Source of the DNA: Aliiglaciecola sp. LCG003
GTDB lineage: Bacteria > Pseudomonadota > Gammaproteobacteria > Enterobacterales > Alteromonadaceae
Direction: 5' to 3'
Length of the DNA: 64,000 nucleotides
NCBI RefSeq assembly: GCF_030316135.1
Contig: NZ_CP128185.1
Span: forward strand, 930,001-994,000
Positions 27,319-36,744 of the stretch are shown piece after piece (within the stretch, counting starts at the first letter, position 1; every line of letters begins with the position of its first letter). Made by a program: the position numbers and the translations under genes. The notes below the pieces were generated by a model. The model ran no database searches. It saw nothing but the letters and a program-made list of their open reading frames with translations, and was not told the origin of the DNA.

Positions 27319-29328
27319 ATGTCAGATTTACAAGATGTATTGGTACCCGATGTTGGTGGCGACGAAGTTGAAGTTATCGAAATCTGTGTCGCGGTGGGTG
27401 AAGAGGTTGAAGCTGAAACGTCACTCATCACAGTTGAAAGCGATAAGGCAAGCATGGATATTCCAGCTCCTTTTGCAGGTACGGTAAAAGATATATTGGT
27501 CAAAGTTGGTGACAAAGTCAGTCACAACACCTTGATTATGAAACTAGCAGGTGGTGCACCAGCAGCGCAACCGCAAGCTGAAAATAAGCCTGACGCTAAA
27601 CCTGAGTCTAAGCCTGCAGCCCCTGCGGTTGAGCAAGCCCCTGCAAGTAACCAGGCAGCGTCTAGTTCCGTTCAAGTCATAGAGGTTAAAGTGCCGGACA
27701 TCGGTGGTGATGCCGATGTTGATGTGATTGAAGTGCTGGTGGCTGAAGGCGATACCGTTGAAGCTGAGACCGGTTTGATCACCCTAGAAACAGACAAAGC
27801 GACCATGGATGTTCCATCTCCTGCTGCGGGTGTGGTGAAGTCGTTAAAAATCAGCACAGGCGACAAAGTGTCCGAAGGCACGCTTATTTTGTTACTTGAG
27901 ACGCAAGGAGATGATACTGGCACTGTTGCTGAAACTAGCACAAAGACTGAGGAACCGGCCAGTGCAGCGCCAACTGATGCTGAACCTCAGGCTCAAGCAG
28001 GCCAAGAGACAATCAGTGCGCAAACCACCACGTCCGTTATTGATGTAAATGTACCTGATATTGGTGGAGATGCTGACGTAGATGTTATCGATGTATTAGT
28101 TGCTGTGGGTGATGAGATCGAAGCCGAAGCAGGCTTGATCACTTTGGAAACGGATAAGGCGACTATGGATGTGCCTTCGCCGAAGGCAGGTACGGTAAAG
28201 AGTGTCGCAGTCAAAACCGGCGATAAAGTTTCGGAAGGTTCATTAGTGATCACCTTGGAAACCACGGAAACCGTTTCTGCACCGGCTGCATCGGCCCCGA
28301 AAGCTGATGCACCAGCGCCAGCTCAAGCTGCAGTGTCAAACACACCTAAGCCGCCTCCTGTGCCACATCACCCTTCAGCGGGAGATAAAAAGCCAGGTGG
28401 CAAAGTGCATGCTTCGCCATCTGTTCGTCGGTTAGCTCGTGAATTTGGGGTCGATTTGACTCAAGTAACAGGGTCTGGACCTAAGCAACGTATTTTAAAA
28501 GAAGATGTTCAGTCTTTTGTGAAGTATGAGCTGTCTCGTCCCAAGATGACTCCTGGTTCATCAGTAAGCAGTGGCTCTGGCGGCTTACAAGTCTTAGCGC
28601 CGCCTAAAGTGGATTTCGCTAAATTCGGTGAAGTGGAAGAAGTTCCATTAACTCGTATTCAGAAGCTTTCTGGGCCTAACTTACATCGCAATTGGGTTAC
28701 CATTCCCCATGTGACCCAGTTTGAAGATGCTGACATTACCGACTTGGAAGCTTTCCGCAAAGAGCAAAATGCCATTGCTGAGAAGCGCAAACTAGGGGTG
28801 AAAATTACGCCGCTGGTGTTCATGATGAAAGCGGTAGCCGATGCACTTAAAGCCTATCCAGTGTTTAATACTTCGTTGTCTGAATCCGGTGAAAGCTTAA
28901 TCCAGAAAAAGTATTACCATATTGGTATTGCGGTGGAAACACCGGGCGGCTTAGTCGTTCCTGTGGTCAGGGACGTTGACAAGAAAGGTATTATAGAACT
29001 GTCGCGGGAATTGACAGAAATCAGTGTCAAGGCCAGAGATGGCAAGCTTAAAGCACCGGATATGCAAGGTAGTTGTTTTACCATTTCTAGTTTAGGCGGG
29101 ATTGGCGGAACGGCATTCACTCCTATTGTAAATGCTCCTGATGTTGCTATCTTAGGAGTATCTAAAAGTGAAATGAAGCCCAAATGGAATGGTAAAGAGT
29201 TTGAGCCCCGTTTGATATTACCCTTGTCATTGTCCTATGACCATAGGGTAATTGATGGCGCTGTGGCAGCTCGTTTTGCGGTACATTTAAGCAGTGTGCT
29301 GGCGGATTTACGCCAGATGTTGCTGTAA
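27319..29328 (+). CDS. aceF: Pyruvate dehydrogenase E2 (dihydrolipoamide acetyltransferase) with three lipoyl domains
   Basis: The E2 core of the complex, 669 residues. Three lipoyl domains at about 3-78, 120-197 and 238-315; the first has the lipoylation motif ESDKASMD with Lys43, the other two ETDKATMD. They are joined by Ala/Pro/Lys-rich flexible linkers. A peripheral subunit-binding domain (SPSVRRLAREFGVDL, about 356-392) and the catalytic acetyltransferase domain follow, with SYDHRVIDGA near the C-terminus. The second and third lipoyl domains are nearly identical, a sign of internal duplication. A hairpin ends the aceE-aceF unit. Confidence 0.98.
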   Translation: MSDLQDVLVPDVGGDEVEVIEICVAVGEEVEAETSLITVESDKASMDIPAPFAGTVKDILVKVGDKVSHNTLIMKLAGGAPAAQPQAENKPDAKPESKPAAPAVEQAPASNQAASSSVQVIEVKVPDIGGDADVDVIEVLVAEGDTVEAETGLITLETDKATMDVPSPAAGVVKSLKISTGDKVSEGTLILLLETQGDDTGTVAETSTKTEEPASAAPTDAEPQAQAGQETISAQTTTSVIDVNVPDIGGDADVDVIDVLVAVGDEIEAEAGLITLETDKATMDVPSPKAGTVKSVAVKTGDKVSEGSLVITLETTETVSAPAASAPKADAPAPAQAAVSNTPKPPPVPHHPSAGDKKPGGKVHASPSVRRLAREFGVDLTQVTGSGPKQRILKEDVQSFVKYELSRPKMTPGSSVSSGSGGLQVLAPPKVDFAKFGEVEEVPLTRIQKLSGPNLHRNWVTIPHVTQFEDADITDLEAFRKEQNAIAEKRKLGVKITPLVFMMKAVADALKAYPVFNTSLSESGESLIQKKYYHIGIAVETPGGLVVPVVRDVDKKGIIELSRELTEISVKARDGKLKAPDMQGSCFTISSLGGIGGTAFTPIVNAPDVAILGVSKSEMKPKWNGKEFEPRLILPLSLSYDHRVIDGAVAARFAVHLSSVLADLRQMLL

Positions 29329-29338
29329 TATTGAGTTG

Positions 29339-29367
29339 AAAGTGCAGGGTTCTTTGCTCTGCACTTT
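29339..29367 (+). terminator. Strong hairpin after aceF (attenuator or weak terminator)
   Basis: Perfect 9-bp stem AAAGTGCAG/CTGCACTTT with an 11-base loop, 10 bp after the aceF stop. It is followed by CTAAGC and not by a T run, so it may slow or protect the transcript end more than terminate by itself. Confidence 0.5.
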
Positions 29368-29424
29368 CTAAGCAGGTCAATTTATACTATTTTAATGTTT
29401 TTAGGCGTTTAACCGCGCTTTCCT

Positions 29425-29453
29425 TTGCTAACAGACGCGGGCATAGGTAGAAT
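29425..29453 (+). promoter_or_regulatory. Probable sigma70 promoter of lpd
   Basis: TTGCTA (29425-29430), a 17-bp spacer and TAGAAT (29448-29453), about 40 bp before the lpd start. It supports independent transcription of lpd, as expected for an E3 shared with other 2-oxoacid complexes. Confidence 0.55.
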
Positions 29454-29494
29454 TTTACCGGTCTGGCAGAATAGAATCGAAATTTGAGGTCATA

Positions 29495-30916
29495 ATGAGC
29501 GAAATTAAAACTCAACTGGTCGTGCTTGGTGCAGGTCCTGGTGGTTATTCAGCAGCGTTTAGAGCCGCTGATTTAGGTATAGAAACTGTGATAGTAGATG
29601 CCCGTGATACATTAGGCGGCGTGTGTTTGAATGTGGGTTGTATCCCATCTAAAGCACTACTTCACGTAGCGAAAGTTATCGATGATGCAAAAGATATGGC
29701 GCATCATGGTGTGGTTTTTGGCGAGCCAAAAATCGACCTGGATAAAGTCCGTGATTGGAAAGACAGCGTAGTAAGTCAACTTACTAAAGGTTTGTCTGGT
29801 ATGTCTAAAATGCGCAAAGTGAAACACGTCCAAGGTTACGGTAAATTTACCGGTGCTAATACTTTGGAAGTTGAAGGCGCAGACGGTAAAACCGTTATTA
29901 CCTTCGACAACGCGATTATAGCAGCAGGCTCTGAGCCAGTTTCTTTGCCGTTTATCCCTCAAGATGATGAGCGTGTTATCGACTCGACAGGCGCTTTGGA
30001 AATGAAAGATATTCCAGAAAAAATGCTAGTCTTGGGTGGCGGAATTATTGGTCTTGAGATGGGCACCGTGTACCGTTCTCTTGGTTCGAAGATTGATGTA
30101 GTTGAATTTTTGGACCAGCTTATTCCTGCTGCTGATAAAGACGTAATCAAGATTTATCAAAAGTACGTTAAAGACAAGTTCAACGTTATGCTTGAAACTA
30201 AAGTCACCGCAGTTGAAGCCAAAAAAGATGGTTTGTACGTGACCTTTGAAGGTAAACAAGCCCCTGCAGAACCCGTCAGATATGACAAGGTTTTGGTTGC
30301 TGTAGGCCGTCGTCCTAACGGTGGCTTGGTTGCTGCTGATAAAGCCGGCGTAAATGTGGATGAACGTGGTTTCATCAATGTTGACAAACAAATGCGTACT
30401 AATGTAAGTAACATTTATGCAATTGGTGACTTAGTTGGTCAACCTATGTTGGCCCACAAAGCGGCACATGAAGGCCATGTTGCAGCTGAAGTCATTGCCG
30501 GTAAGAAGCATTACTTTGATCCTAAATGCATTCCTTCAGTAGCCTATACAGATCCTGAAGTTGCTTGGGTTGGTGTAACAGAAAAAGAAGCCAAAGAGCA
30601 GGGCATTCAATACGAAACAGCCTCTTTCCCTTGGGCGGCGTCAGGTCGAGCTATCGCGTCTGGTCGTACTGAAGGTATGACTAAAATGATCTTTGAAAAA
30701 GATAGCAACCGCGTGATTGGTGGTGCCATTATCGGTATCAACGCAGGTGAAATGCTTGGCGAAATTGGTTTGGCCATTGAAATGGGAGCAGACGCAGAAG
30801 ATGTTGCATTGACTATCCATGCTCATCCAACGCTGAATGAATCTATTGGTATGGCATCAGAAATGTACGAAGGTAGCATTACTGATTTACCTAATCCAAA
30901 AGCCAAGAAAAAATAA
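29495..30916 (+). CDS. lpd: Dihydrolipoamide dehydrogenase (E3)
   Basis: The FAD/NAD disulfide oxidoreductase that reoxidises lipoamide in the pyruvate, 2-oxoglutarate and glycine cleavage complexes. 473 residues: FAD motif GAGPGGYSAA at about 12-21, redox disulfide CLNVGC at about 44-49, NAD motif GGGIIGLEMG at about 182, FAD motif IYAIGDL at about 308, and the C-terminal HAHPTLNES with the catalytic His/Glu. Separated from aceF by 166 bp with a hairpin and its own promoter. gcvT at the end of the window is another user of E3. Confidence 0.97.
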   Translation: MSEIKTQLVVLGAGPGGYSAAFRAADLGIETVIVDARDTLGGVCLNVGCIPSKALLHVAKVIDDAKDMAHHGVVFGEPKIDLDKVRDWKDSVVSQLTKGLSGMSKMRKVKHVQGYGKFTGANTLEVEGADGKTVITFDNAIIAAGSEPVSLPFIPQDDERVIDSTGALEMKDIPEKMLVLGGGIIGLEMGTVYRSLGSKIDVVEFLDQLIPAADKDVIKIYQKYVKDKFNVMLETKVTAVEAKKDGLYVTFEGKQAPAEPVRYDKVLVAVGRRPNGGLVAADKAGVNVDERGFINVDKQMRTNVSNIYAIGDLVGQPMLAHKAAHEGHVAAEVIAGKKHYFDPKCIPSVAYTDPEVAWVGVTEKEAKEQGIQYETASFPWAASGRAIASGRTEGMTKMIFEKDSNRVIGGAIIGINAGEMLGEIGLAIEMGADAEDVALTIHAHPTLNESIGMASEMYEGSITDLPNPKAKKK

Positions 30917-30936
30917 TTAAGCTCAGCTTAAGTAGG

Positions 30937-30966
30937 TAAAAGCCGGGATTGTATCTCGGCTTTTTT
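30937..30966 (+). terminator. Intrinsic terminator after lpd
   Basis: AAAGCCGGGA/TCTCGGCTTT stem with one G-T pair and a short loop, followed by TTTTTT. It lies 21 bp after the lpd stop. Confidence 0.85.
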
Positions 30967-31112
30967 ATTGCTTAAAATAGCCATTGGGCTGTACGACTGA
31001 CGAATAAATCGCCATAATCTTAGCTCTTTTACTGTAATTGAGATCTAAATGACAATGTCCGCCGACAAAATGAATCAGGTTTCTGTTCGTTAGTGGTTGA
31101 GTGCACCCTGAT

Positions 31113-31367
31113 ATGGACCAGATAGAACTCTTCGACATTCCCAGTCCCTGTATTGCGGTATGCAAAACAGGAGATAGCGGATATTGCCTTGGTTGCTATA
31201 GAAGCCGGGAAGAACGCTTATATTGGTTGCAAACCACCCCTTATGCTAAGCGAGTGATAATTAAAGCCTGTCAAAGGCGCAAGAAACTAGCCCAAAGAAA
31301 AGCTAAAACTATTAAAGATCCAGCTCCACTAGCCAAGCAAGATAGCCTGTTCCCGGATTTAGATTAG
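31113..31367 (+). CDS. DUF1289 family small cysteine protein
   Basis: 84 residues with the DUF1289 pattern: SPCIAVCKTG, then YCLGCYRSREERLYW. The four cysteines suggest metal or Fe-S binding. The basic C-terminal half (KACQRRKKLAQRKAK) could bind nucleic acid. Function unknown. I chose ATG 31113 because family members usually start a few residues before the first cysteine; a GTG at 31101 in frame would add four residues. It converges with the alpha/beta hydrolase gene on the other strand, with an 8-bp gap. Confidence 0.85.
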   Translation: MDQIELFDIPSPCIAVCKTGDSGYCLGCYRSREERLYWLQTTPYAKRVIIKACQRRKKLAQRKAKTIKDPAPLAKQDSLFPDLD

Positions 31368-31374
31368 CCCGTAA

Positions 31375-32295
31375 TTAGCTCGCTATAGCATCTGCTCTAG
31401 CTACTACGTCCAAGATCTCTTTAATCATTTGCTGCCATAGTTCTTCGGGCAGTGTGTGGCCCATACCTGGGAATACACGTAGATGGGCGTTGTTTATTGC
31501 CTCAGCGGTGGCTTTACCACACTCAACTGGGACCAAGGGATCGGCATCACCATGCATAACTAAGGTCGGAAGATGCAACTTCTGCAACGCTTTGGTGCGG
31601 TCCTCAGACGCTAAAATCGCGCAGGTTTGACGCCACACACCTGCGGGATAAAAGCTGCGCTCTTTGGCTCTTTCCAGTAGTTTGGTCATCCGTTCTTGGT
31701 AAAATGGGAAACGCTGGCCATGTAATAACTTCCACAAACCTAGGGCATATTTTATGTAAGCATCATGCTCTTTTGGCGGTGGTTGCATCACCTTGAGCAT
31801 CACTGATTTTTTCGGTTTAGGCAGGGATTGATTACCGGTAGTGGACATGATCGAGGTTAAACTCATGGTTCGATTCGGTTGTTTGATCGCTATACACTGC
31901 GCAATCATCCCGCCCATGGAGACGCCCACAACGTGAAATTTTTCAATCTTCAGATGATCCATCAAAGCGATGGCATCTTCAGCCATGGTATCTAAGGTAT
32001 AAGGGGCTTTGAGTTTTTTACCGAACCACTGATTGGCTAAAACCGACGTGAGACTAGGTGCTTGAGCGCCTTTTAAATGGCTACTTTTACCGATATCTCG
32101 ATTATCAAATCGAATTACTCTAAAGCCTTGCTCAGCCAGTAATTGACAGAAATTGTCATCCCAATGAATCATTTGGGTAGCAAGTCCCATTATCAGCAAC
32201 AGTGCAGGCTGATGGGGCTCACCAAAGGTTTCATAACATATCGAAATACCGTTAATTTCGGCAATTTGTTCTTGGCCAGTTAAGTCTGCTGTCAT
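31375..32295 (-). CDS. Alpha/beta hydrolase
   Basis: 306 residues of the alpha/beta-hydrolase fold. The nucleophile elbow is GVSMGGMIAQ (Ser at about 133), the oxyanion region is LLLIMGLATQMIHWD, the acid is in MHGDADPLVP (about 260) and the catalytic His in GMGHTLPEE (about 286). The substrate cannot be read from sequence; monoglyceride or other lipid esters fit the operon. It is the third gene of the wax-ester synthase unit, 5 bp after the other hydrolase. Confidence 0.88.
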   Translation of the reverse strand: MTADLTGQEQIAEINGISICYETFGEPHQPALLLIMGLATQMIHWDDNFCQLLAEQGFRVIRFDNRDIGKSSHLKGAQAPSLTSVLANQWFGKKLKAPYTLDTMAEDAIALMDHLKIEKFHVVGVSMGGMIAQCIAIKQPNRTMSLTSIMSTTGNQSLPKPKKSVMLKVMQPPPKEHDAYIKYALGLWKLLHGQRFPFYQERMTKLLERAKERSFYPAGVWRQTCAILASEDRTKALQKLHLPTLVMHGDADPLVPVECGKATAEAINNAHLRVFPGMGHTLPEELWQQMIKEILDVVARADAIAS

Positions 32296-32300
32296 ATTTT

Positions 32301-33104
32301 CTATGCTCGGTTAGGGTCAGGGTAAATTAGTTTGTGTAAGGTCTTTTCGCGAAAAGGCGACCAGTTTGCCTGATTTTGGGCCAATCTGTCGGCTACAATC
32401 CATAGTACTTGTGCATTATGTCCAAGGCCTAAGTGGCTGCCTTTTACTTCAATATTTTCCGATAATGAATGGCTGTGTTCTTCGCTATTTATACACGCTT
32501 GCCAATGGGCAATACCATCGCTACGTGAAAATATAGCGGTACTGGGCACCGCTGGCGGTGGAATAATTCGATTAATCGCATCAGGTTGCTGTTTGGATAG
32601 GTCGCCGTTAATTAGCTCAAACATCTTTGAGGCCACTGGCGCTGAGCCGCGGGGTCCATTGAAGGGGCTGCCGAGGGAAATGACTTGTCGAACACAGTCG
32701 GGGATGGCTTTGGCAATTTCACGGGCTAATATACCGCCGAGGCTCCAGCCTACTATGCTAATTTGTTGCTCATGTCTGACACAAAGTTCAATAACTTTAT
32801 TGAGTAATGCATCACTGACAATGTGTTCTCCGCCGACAATGTGTGTGCCCAGATTACGACCCAGCCCCCATCCATAGGACTTGTAACCCTTGAGTTTTAG
32901 AAAGCTACGAAGGGGTTTAGTGCTAAAGTCACTGGCTAAAAAACCAGGGATAACCATTACCGGATGTTTGTCTCCTTTCGGAGCTTGCAGTAACAGTGGC
33001 ATCATCATGCTGGTGGCACCCATCTCTAATATTGCACGGCTCTCGGCGAGCAGGTGCCTAACTTTAGGTTGTTGACTAGTAACTTGGCTAAGTTGATTTT
33101 TCAT
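32301..33104 (-). CDS. Alpha/beta hydrolase, lipase-like
   Basis: 267 residues with PVMVIPGFLASDF at the start of the fold (about 48) and the nucleophile elbow VGWSLGGILARE (about 139). These resemble triacylglycerol lipase-type or PGAP1-like hydrolases. SLGSPFNGP follows the elbow, as in lipases. No signal peptide, so probably cytoplasmic or membrane-peripheral. It sits 20 bp after the wax ester synthase gene and likely acts on the same neutral lipids. Confidence 0.85.
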   Translation of the reverse strand: MKNQLSQVTSQQPKVRHLLAESRAILEMGATSMMMPLLLQAPKGDKHPVMVIPGFLASDFSTKPLRSFLKLKGYKSYGWGLGRNLGTHIVGGEHIVSDALLNKVIELCVRHEQQISIVGWSLGGILAREIAKAIPDCVRQVISLGSPFNGPRGSAPVASKMFELINGDLSKQQPDAINRIIPPPAVPSTAIFSRSDGIAHWQACINSEEHSHSLSENIEVKGSHLGLGHNAQVLWIVADRLAQNQANWSPFREKTLHKLIYPDPNRA

Positions 33105-33124
33105 AACTGCTCACTTAGTTTACA

Positions 33125-34582
33125 TCATTGGAGTTTATCATCATTCAATAGGGCATTGAATGCGGCCATAGCCGTTTGCTTTTCCAGCACTGCGCTCTCC
33201 ATTTCATTAGCTGACTCGAGTAGATACTTAGTAAAGACATCTAAATCTGGCATAAGGTTCATCGCACTTGTAGGACTAATGGTAATAGTCCCGTTATAAC
33301 TAAATACTGGTATGATGAGTCCCATTCCATCAAATATGGGGGCGGCTCCCATATTTGCCAATAATTTATGTCCACCTAGATACAAGGGCACGTTCGGTCC
33401 TGGCACATTGGTGATCACTAAGTTGAAGAACGGATTGTGATGTTTGGCTAAAGCCGCTCGTGAATAAAATCGAGTTGCGACCCCTGCTAACCCGAAAGGG
33501 ATCATTTCAGCAAATCCCATTAGGCTTTTAGCGTCAATGGCATCCTGATATAACTTGCCGACCAGCGTGTTTATGTGAATTTTTTCTAGGCGCTTTATTG
33601 GGTTCTCAATATCGGTGGCTAACTGAATATACATCGCCGACACTTGATTGCCCATGGCATTCTTTTCATGTTTAGTGCGGGTGGATACCGGCACCATAGC
33701 CACTAAGGGCTTGTCTGGCAATTTATCTTTTTCTAACAAGTAACGTCGCAAGGCACCTGCGCAGATCGTTAAAATGACATCATTTAAGGTAGCGCCGGCG
33801 ACAATGTGTCGCAAAGATTTCACCCTGTTTAAGTCGAGCATGGCCGAATTCCATTTTCGCTCTTGTTCTACAGTGTCATTGAACGGGGTTTTAGGCGCAC
33901 TAAAGGGCAGAGTAGGCATTTTGATACCGTGCACCTGGGCAAGGTATCCTGCTTTGAATGTTGCCTTGCCAGTCTCCCAGATTAACCCCGGGAGCTTGCC
34001 GGGTTTGCTGGCGAGGTGAAATGCACTGCGCACCATCATATTGACCTTGCCGGGTATTTCTTCTCGATGTTTCAGCTGCGGCGCTGGAATGGGCCGTGGT
34101 ATGGGGGAAACGTCATACAGCATAGCCATTAAATCTGTACCGGATTTGCCATCAAAACCGGCGTGATGCACTTTACTAATAAGTGCAACAGAACCCTTGG
34201 GTACTTGAGATACCGTATCCAAGCCCTCAACAAAAATAAATTCCCATAGGGGTTGCTCTCTATTGAGCGTATTGGAAAAGAGTTGCGAGGCTAAATAACG
34301 AAGCTCTTTCCAACCGCCAGGGGCAGGAAGTTTTGTATGGCGAATATGGTGATGTAAATCAAACTCAGGATCTTCAACCCATGATGGCTGATCCAAATTT
34401 AAGGGCGCGTAAACCAATTTCTGACGGAGTTTTGGGACCAAGTGCACACGCTGCTGAATATAGTCAAAGAAATCCTGAAATTTCATCGACCCTTCTAAAA
34501 TAGCTACGCCACCGATATGCATCGGAATTTTTTCTGTTTCTAAAAACAAAAATGACGCATCTAAACCGGATAACGCTTCCAT
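33125..34582 (-). CDS. Wax ester synthase/acyl-CoA:diacylglycerol acyltransferase (WS/DGAT)
   Basis: 485 residues of the bacterial bifunctional WS/DGAT family, which esterifies fatty alcohols or diacylglycerol with acyl-CoA for storage lipid. The N-terminal LSGLDASFLFLET and the catalytic HHAGFDG (HHxxxDG, about residue 142) are present. The conserved NDVILTICAGALRRYL and ITNVPGPNVPLYLGG are further family marks. It heads a three-gene minus-strand operon with two hydrolases, suggesting storage and mobilisation together. Divergent from the HDOD gene across 220 bp. Confidence 0.94.
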   Translation of the reverse strand: MEALSGLDASFLFLETEKIPMHIGGVAILEGSMKFQDFFDYIQQRVHLVPKLRQKLVYAPLNLDQPSWVEDPEFDLHHHIRHTKLPAPGGWKELRYLASQLFSNTLNREQPLWEFIFVEGLDTVSQVPKGSVALISKVHHAGFDGKSGTDLMAMLYDVSPIPRPIPAPQLKHREEIPGKVNMMVRSAFHLASKPGKLPGLIWETGKATFKAGYLAQVHGIKMPTLPFSAPKTPFNDTVEQERKWNSAMLDLNRVKSLRHIVAGATLNDVILTICAGALRRYLLEKDKLPDKPLVAMVPVSTRTKHEKNAMGNQVSAMYIQLATDIENPIKRLEKIHINTLVGKLYQDAIDAKSLMGFAEMIPFGLAGVATRFYSRAALAKHHNPFFNLVITNVPGPNVPLYLGGHKLLANMGAAPIFDGMGLIIPVFSYNGTITISPTSAMNLMPDLDVFTKYLLESANEMESAVLEKQTAMAAFNALLNDDKLQ

Positions 34583-34803
34583 GACTCACCTGATAACAAA
34601 ATGTTGTTTACTTACGTTACTGATAAACGGATAAATATCAATCAATATTTTTCACCTGTGCCATTGGACTTAGGCTAGGCCGCGATTCCAACCATATCAG
34701 ATATGCTTTTCTGCGGCTAAGCATCGAAATAAATACCACAAAAAAGTCGCTGCATGGTTATACTAGCAGCATTGCTTATATCACTGAGAGACGTCATACC
34801 CCA

Positions 34804-35643
34804 ATGCAAGCTAATGATTATGCTACTAAGGCCTCCACTTCTTTTGTTTTGCCTGATATTTGTTTACGCATCCGCGAAATGCTTGACGATCATAATTCAG
34901 ATGCAGAAGATATAGCTGACTTGGTCAGCTTGGATCCATCCTTAGCTGCTAAATTATTAAAATTGGCCAATAGTCCGTTATTTCGATTCAGATCTCAGGT
35001 CGATAATATTGCCAAAGCGGTCAATATATTGGGTGGTGAAGCACTGTATAATTTAGTTATGGCAGAAACAGCAAAAGATGCCTTTCAGCATTTCAGTAAT
35101 GATAATATGGATTTAAATCGATTCTGGAAACAGAGTTTGTACACCGGCTTGATCGCTAAACATATTGCCAAGTTATTGCGGGTGCGAGGTAGTGAACGTT
35201 TTTTCCTGCTTGGGCTGTTGCATAATTTAGCTGAATTGGTTGTCACCAAAGAATCACCAGAAAAAGCGTTATTATGCTTACCGTCCGAGACGGGAATAGC
35301 CCCTTGGGCGCTACAACAAAAAGTATTGGGTTTTACGTATGCTCAATGTAGCTCTCAAATTCTGCAAATGTGGCAGTTACCGGTACAAATTTCTCTGCCT
35401 CTAGCGGATATTCATCACGAAGACAAAGCACTAAAGAACAAAGAAATAGCCATCTTATATTGTGCGGCACGCTTAGGTTATGGTCTAGCTTTCGATTTGG
35501 GCAATGAGCTGATGGCATCCTTGAGTACGGATATTTTGAAATCAGCGGCCATAAGCGACGAAATTCTCCAAGATGCGGTCAAATTTAGTCAACAAGAGAT
35601 AGGTAAGATGATGACTATTTTTAATAGTGGCGCGCCGAAATAG
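34804..35643 (+). CDS. HDOD domain protein
   Basis: 279 residues with an HDOD (HD-related, usually non-catalytic) domain over about 15-215: LVSLDPSLAAKLLKLANSPLF, then AVNILGGEALYNLVMA, then LLGLLHNLAELV. In HDOD the HD metal site is lost, and it is lost here. These proteins act in signalling, often with cyclic-di-GMP modules or chemotaxis-like regulators, but no partner is adjacent. The upstream neighbour is the divergent WS/DGAT operon. Confidence 0.9.
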   Translation: MQANDYATKASTSFVLPDICLRIREMLDDHNSDAEDIADLVSLDPSLAAKLLKLANSPLFRFRSQVDNIAKAVNILGGEALYNLVMAETAKDAFQHFSNDNMDLNRFWKQSLYTGLIAKHIAKLLRVRGSERFFLLGLLHNLAELVVTKESPEKALLCLPSETGIAPWALQQKVLGFTYAQCSSQILQMWQLPVQISLPLADIHHEDKALKNKEIAILYCAARLGYGLAFDLGNELMASLSTDILKSAAISDEILQDAVKFSQQEIGKMMTIFNSGAPK

Positions 35644-35812
35644 TGCAGTATGCAGATTATAGTCTGCTAAAGCCTACACTTTGCCTAAAAATCTAAAATG
35701 TTAGCTAAAAAAACGTATTTGATTGATTTTTAGGCGTTTCCCCCCTGCACAATGAGTAGAACTTTCTATACAATAGCGGCATTAGAGAAAATATCGGTTT
35801 TAGTTGTTTGTC

Positions 35813-36616
35813 ATGAAGCTATTTTGCGTCACATTATCATGTTTAGTTGCCTTTTCCAGTCATGGACGAACGAATGTTATGCGGACACTATTCCTGTCTG
35901 AAGCTCCTTTTCACGCTGAAAGTGGTCGGCAGCACGAAGACAGTTTCGAGATGAATGGTGAAATGGGTGTAATTTATTCTAGTGGCAATACCACTGGAAC
36001 CACGGTCACCACCAAAATCAATGCTAAACAGGATCTTCTCCAATGGCACAATCGTTATGCTGCCAAACTGCTGTACAAGCAAAATGAAAGTACTGTTGAT
36101 GATCAACAGCAATTGGTGACAAGTGCGCAGAATATATTTTTCTCTGCACAATCGGACTACAAATTAAGCCAGCCCAGCAATCGCCTCTTTATGTATGGCG
36201 AGTACGAAGACGATAGATTCAATTCTTATGAATACCAAGCGGCATTAGCATTTGGCTGGACTGAACAGCTTTGGTCTGATAGTGACAGTGAGCTCACTTA
36301 CAGTGTTGGACCAGGTTACGCACGATCTATCGCGAAAGAAACGAGTGATGCTCTCAATCAAACGGGATTGATAGTGCGCGCGGCAATGGAATATGAAAAG
36401 AAGTTGAACGACAAGGCAACGTTCCGGCAGTATATCAGCACTGAAACTGACGAAGAGTTTTCTCGTTCTGTCTCTGAGACTTCATTTGCCGCTAAGATTA
36501 ATGGGTCACTGGCAATGAAATTGTCAATTAACCTAACCCATAATCGCACTCCACAAGAGATTGACGAACCATTAGATACGCAAACTTCGGTAACCTTGGT
36601 TTATCAGTTTTTTTAA
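35813..36616 (+). CDS. DUF481 outer-membrane beta-barrel protein, copy 1
   Basis: 267 residues from ATG 35813 (a TTG at 35804 is in frame). Signal-like N-terminus MKLFCVTLSCLVAFSSHG. The DUF481/YdiY-type barrel begins near FEMNGEMGVIYSSGNTTGTT and ends in the aromatic LVYQFF, typical for BAM recognition. Roughly ten amphipathic strands can be traced. The protein shares its layout and many strands (for example RLFMYGEYEDDRF against RLFIFGSYEDNRF) with the next gene, so the two are tandem paralogues. Role unknown. Confidence 0.88.
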   Translation: MKLFCVTLSCLVAFSSHGRTNVMRTLFLSEAPFHAESGRQHEDSFEMNGEMGVIYSSGNTTGTTVTTKINAKQDLLQWHNRYAAKLLYKQNESTVDDQQQLVTSAQNIFFSAQSDYKLSQPSNRLFMYGEYEDDRFNSYEYQAALAFGWTEQLWSDSDSELTYSVGPGYARSIAKETSDALNQTGLIVRAAMEYEKKLNDKATFRQYISTETDEEFSRSVSETSFAAKINGSLAMKLSINLTHNRTPQEIDEPLDTQTSVTLVYQFF

Positions 36617-36744
36617 GCAACACTGACGTTAAGCCTATTTGGCATAAAACCTGATGGTTCGCAGTAGCTAAACATATTATAATCAGCGGCATAATAATAA
36701 TAACAAGCTGTAACACTATTAATTTTAAAGAAATGGGATACCCA

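Noticed and set aside
27672-28265. Two minus-strand frames of about 90 codons in aceF
   Set aside because: They mirror the lipoyl domain repeats of aceF on the opposite strand and look alike only for that reason.
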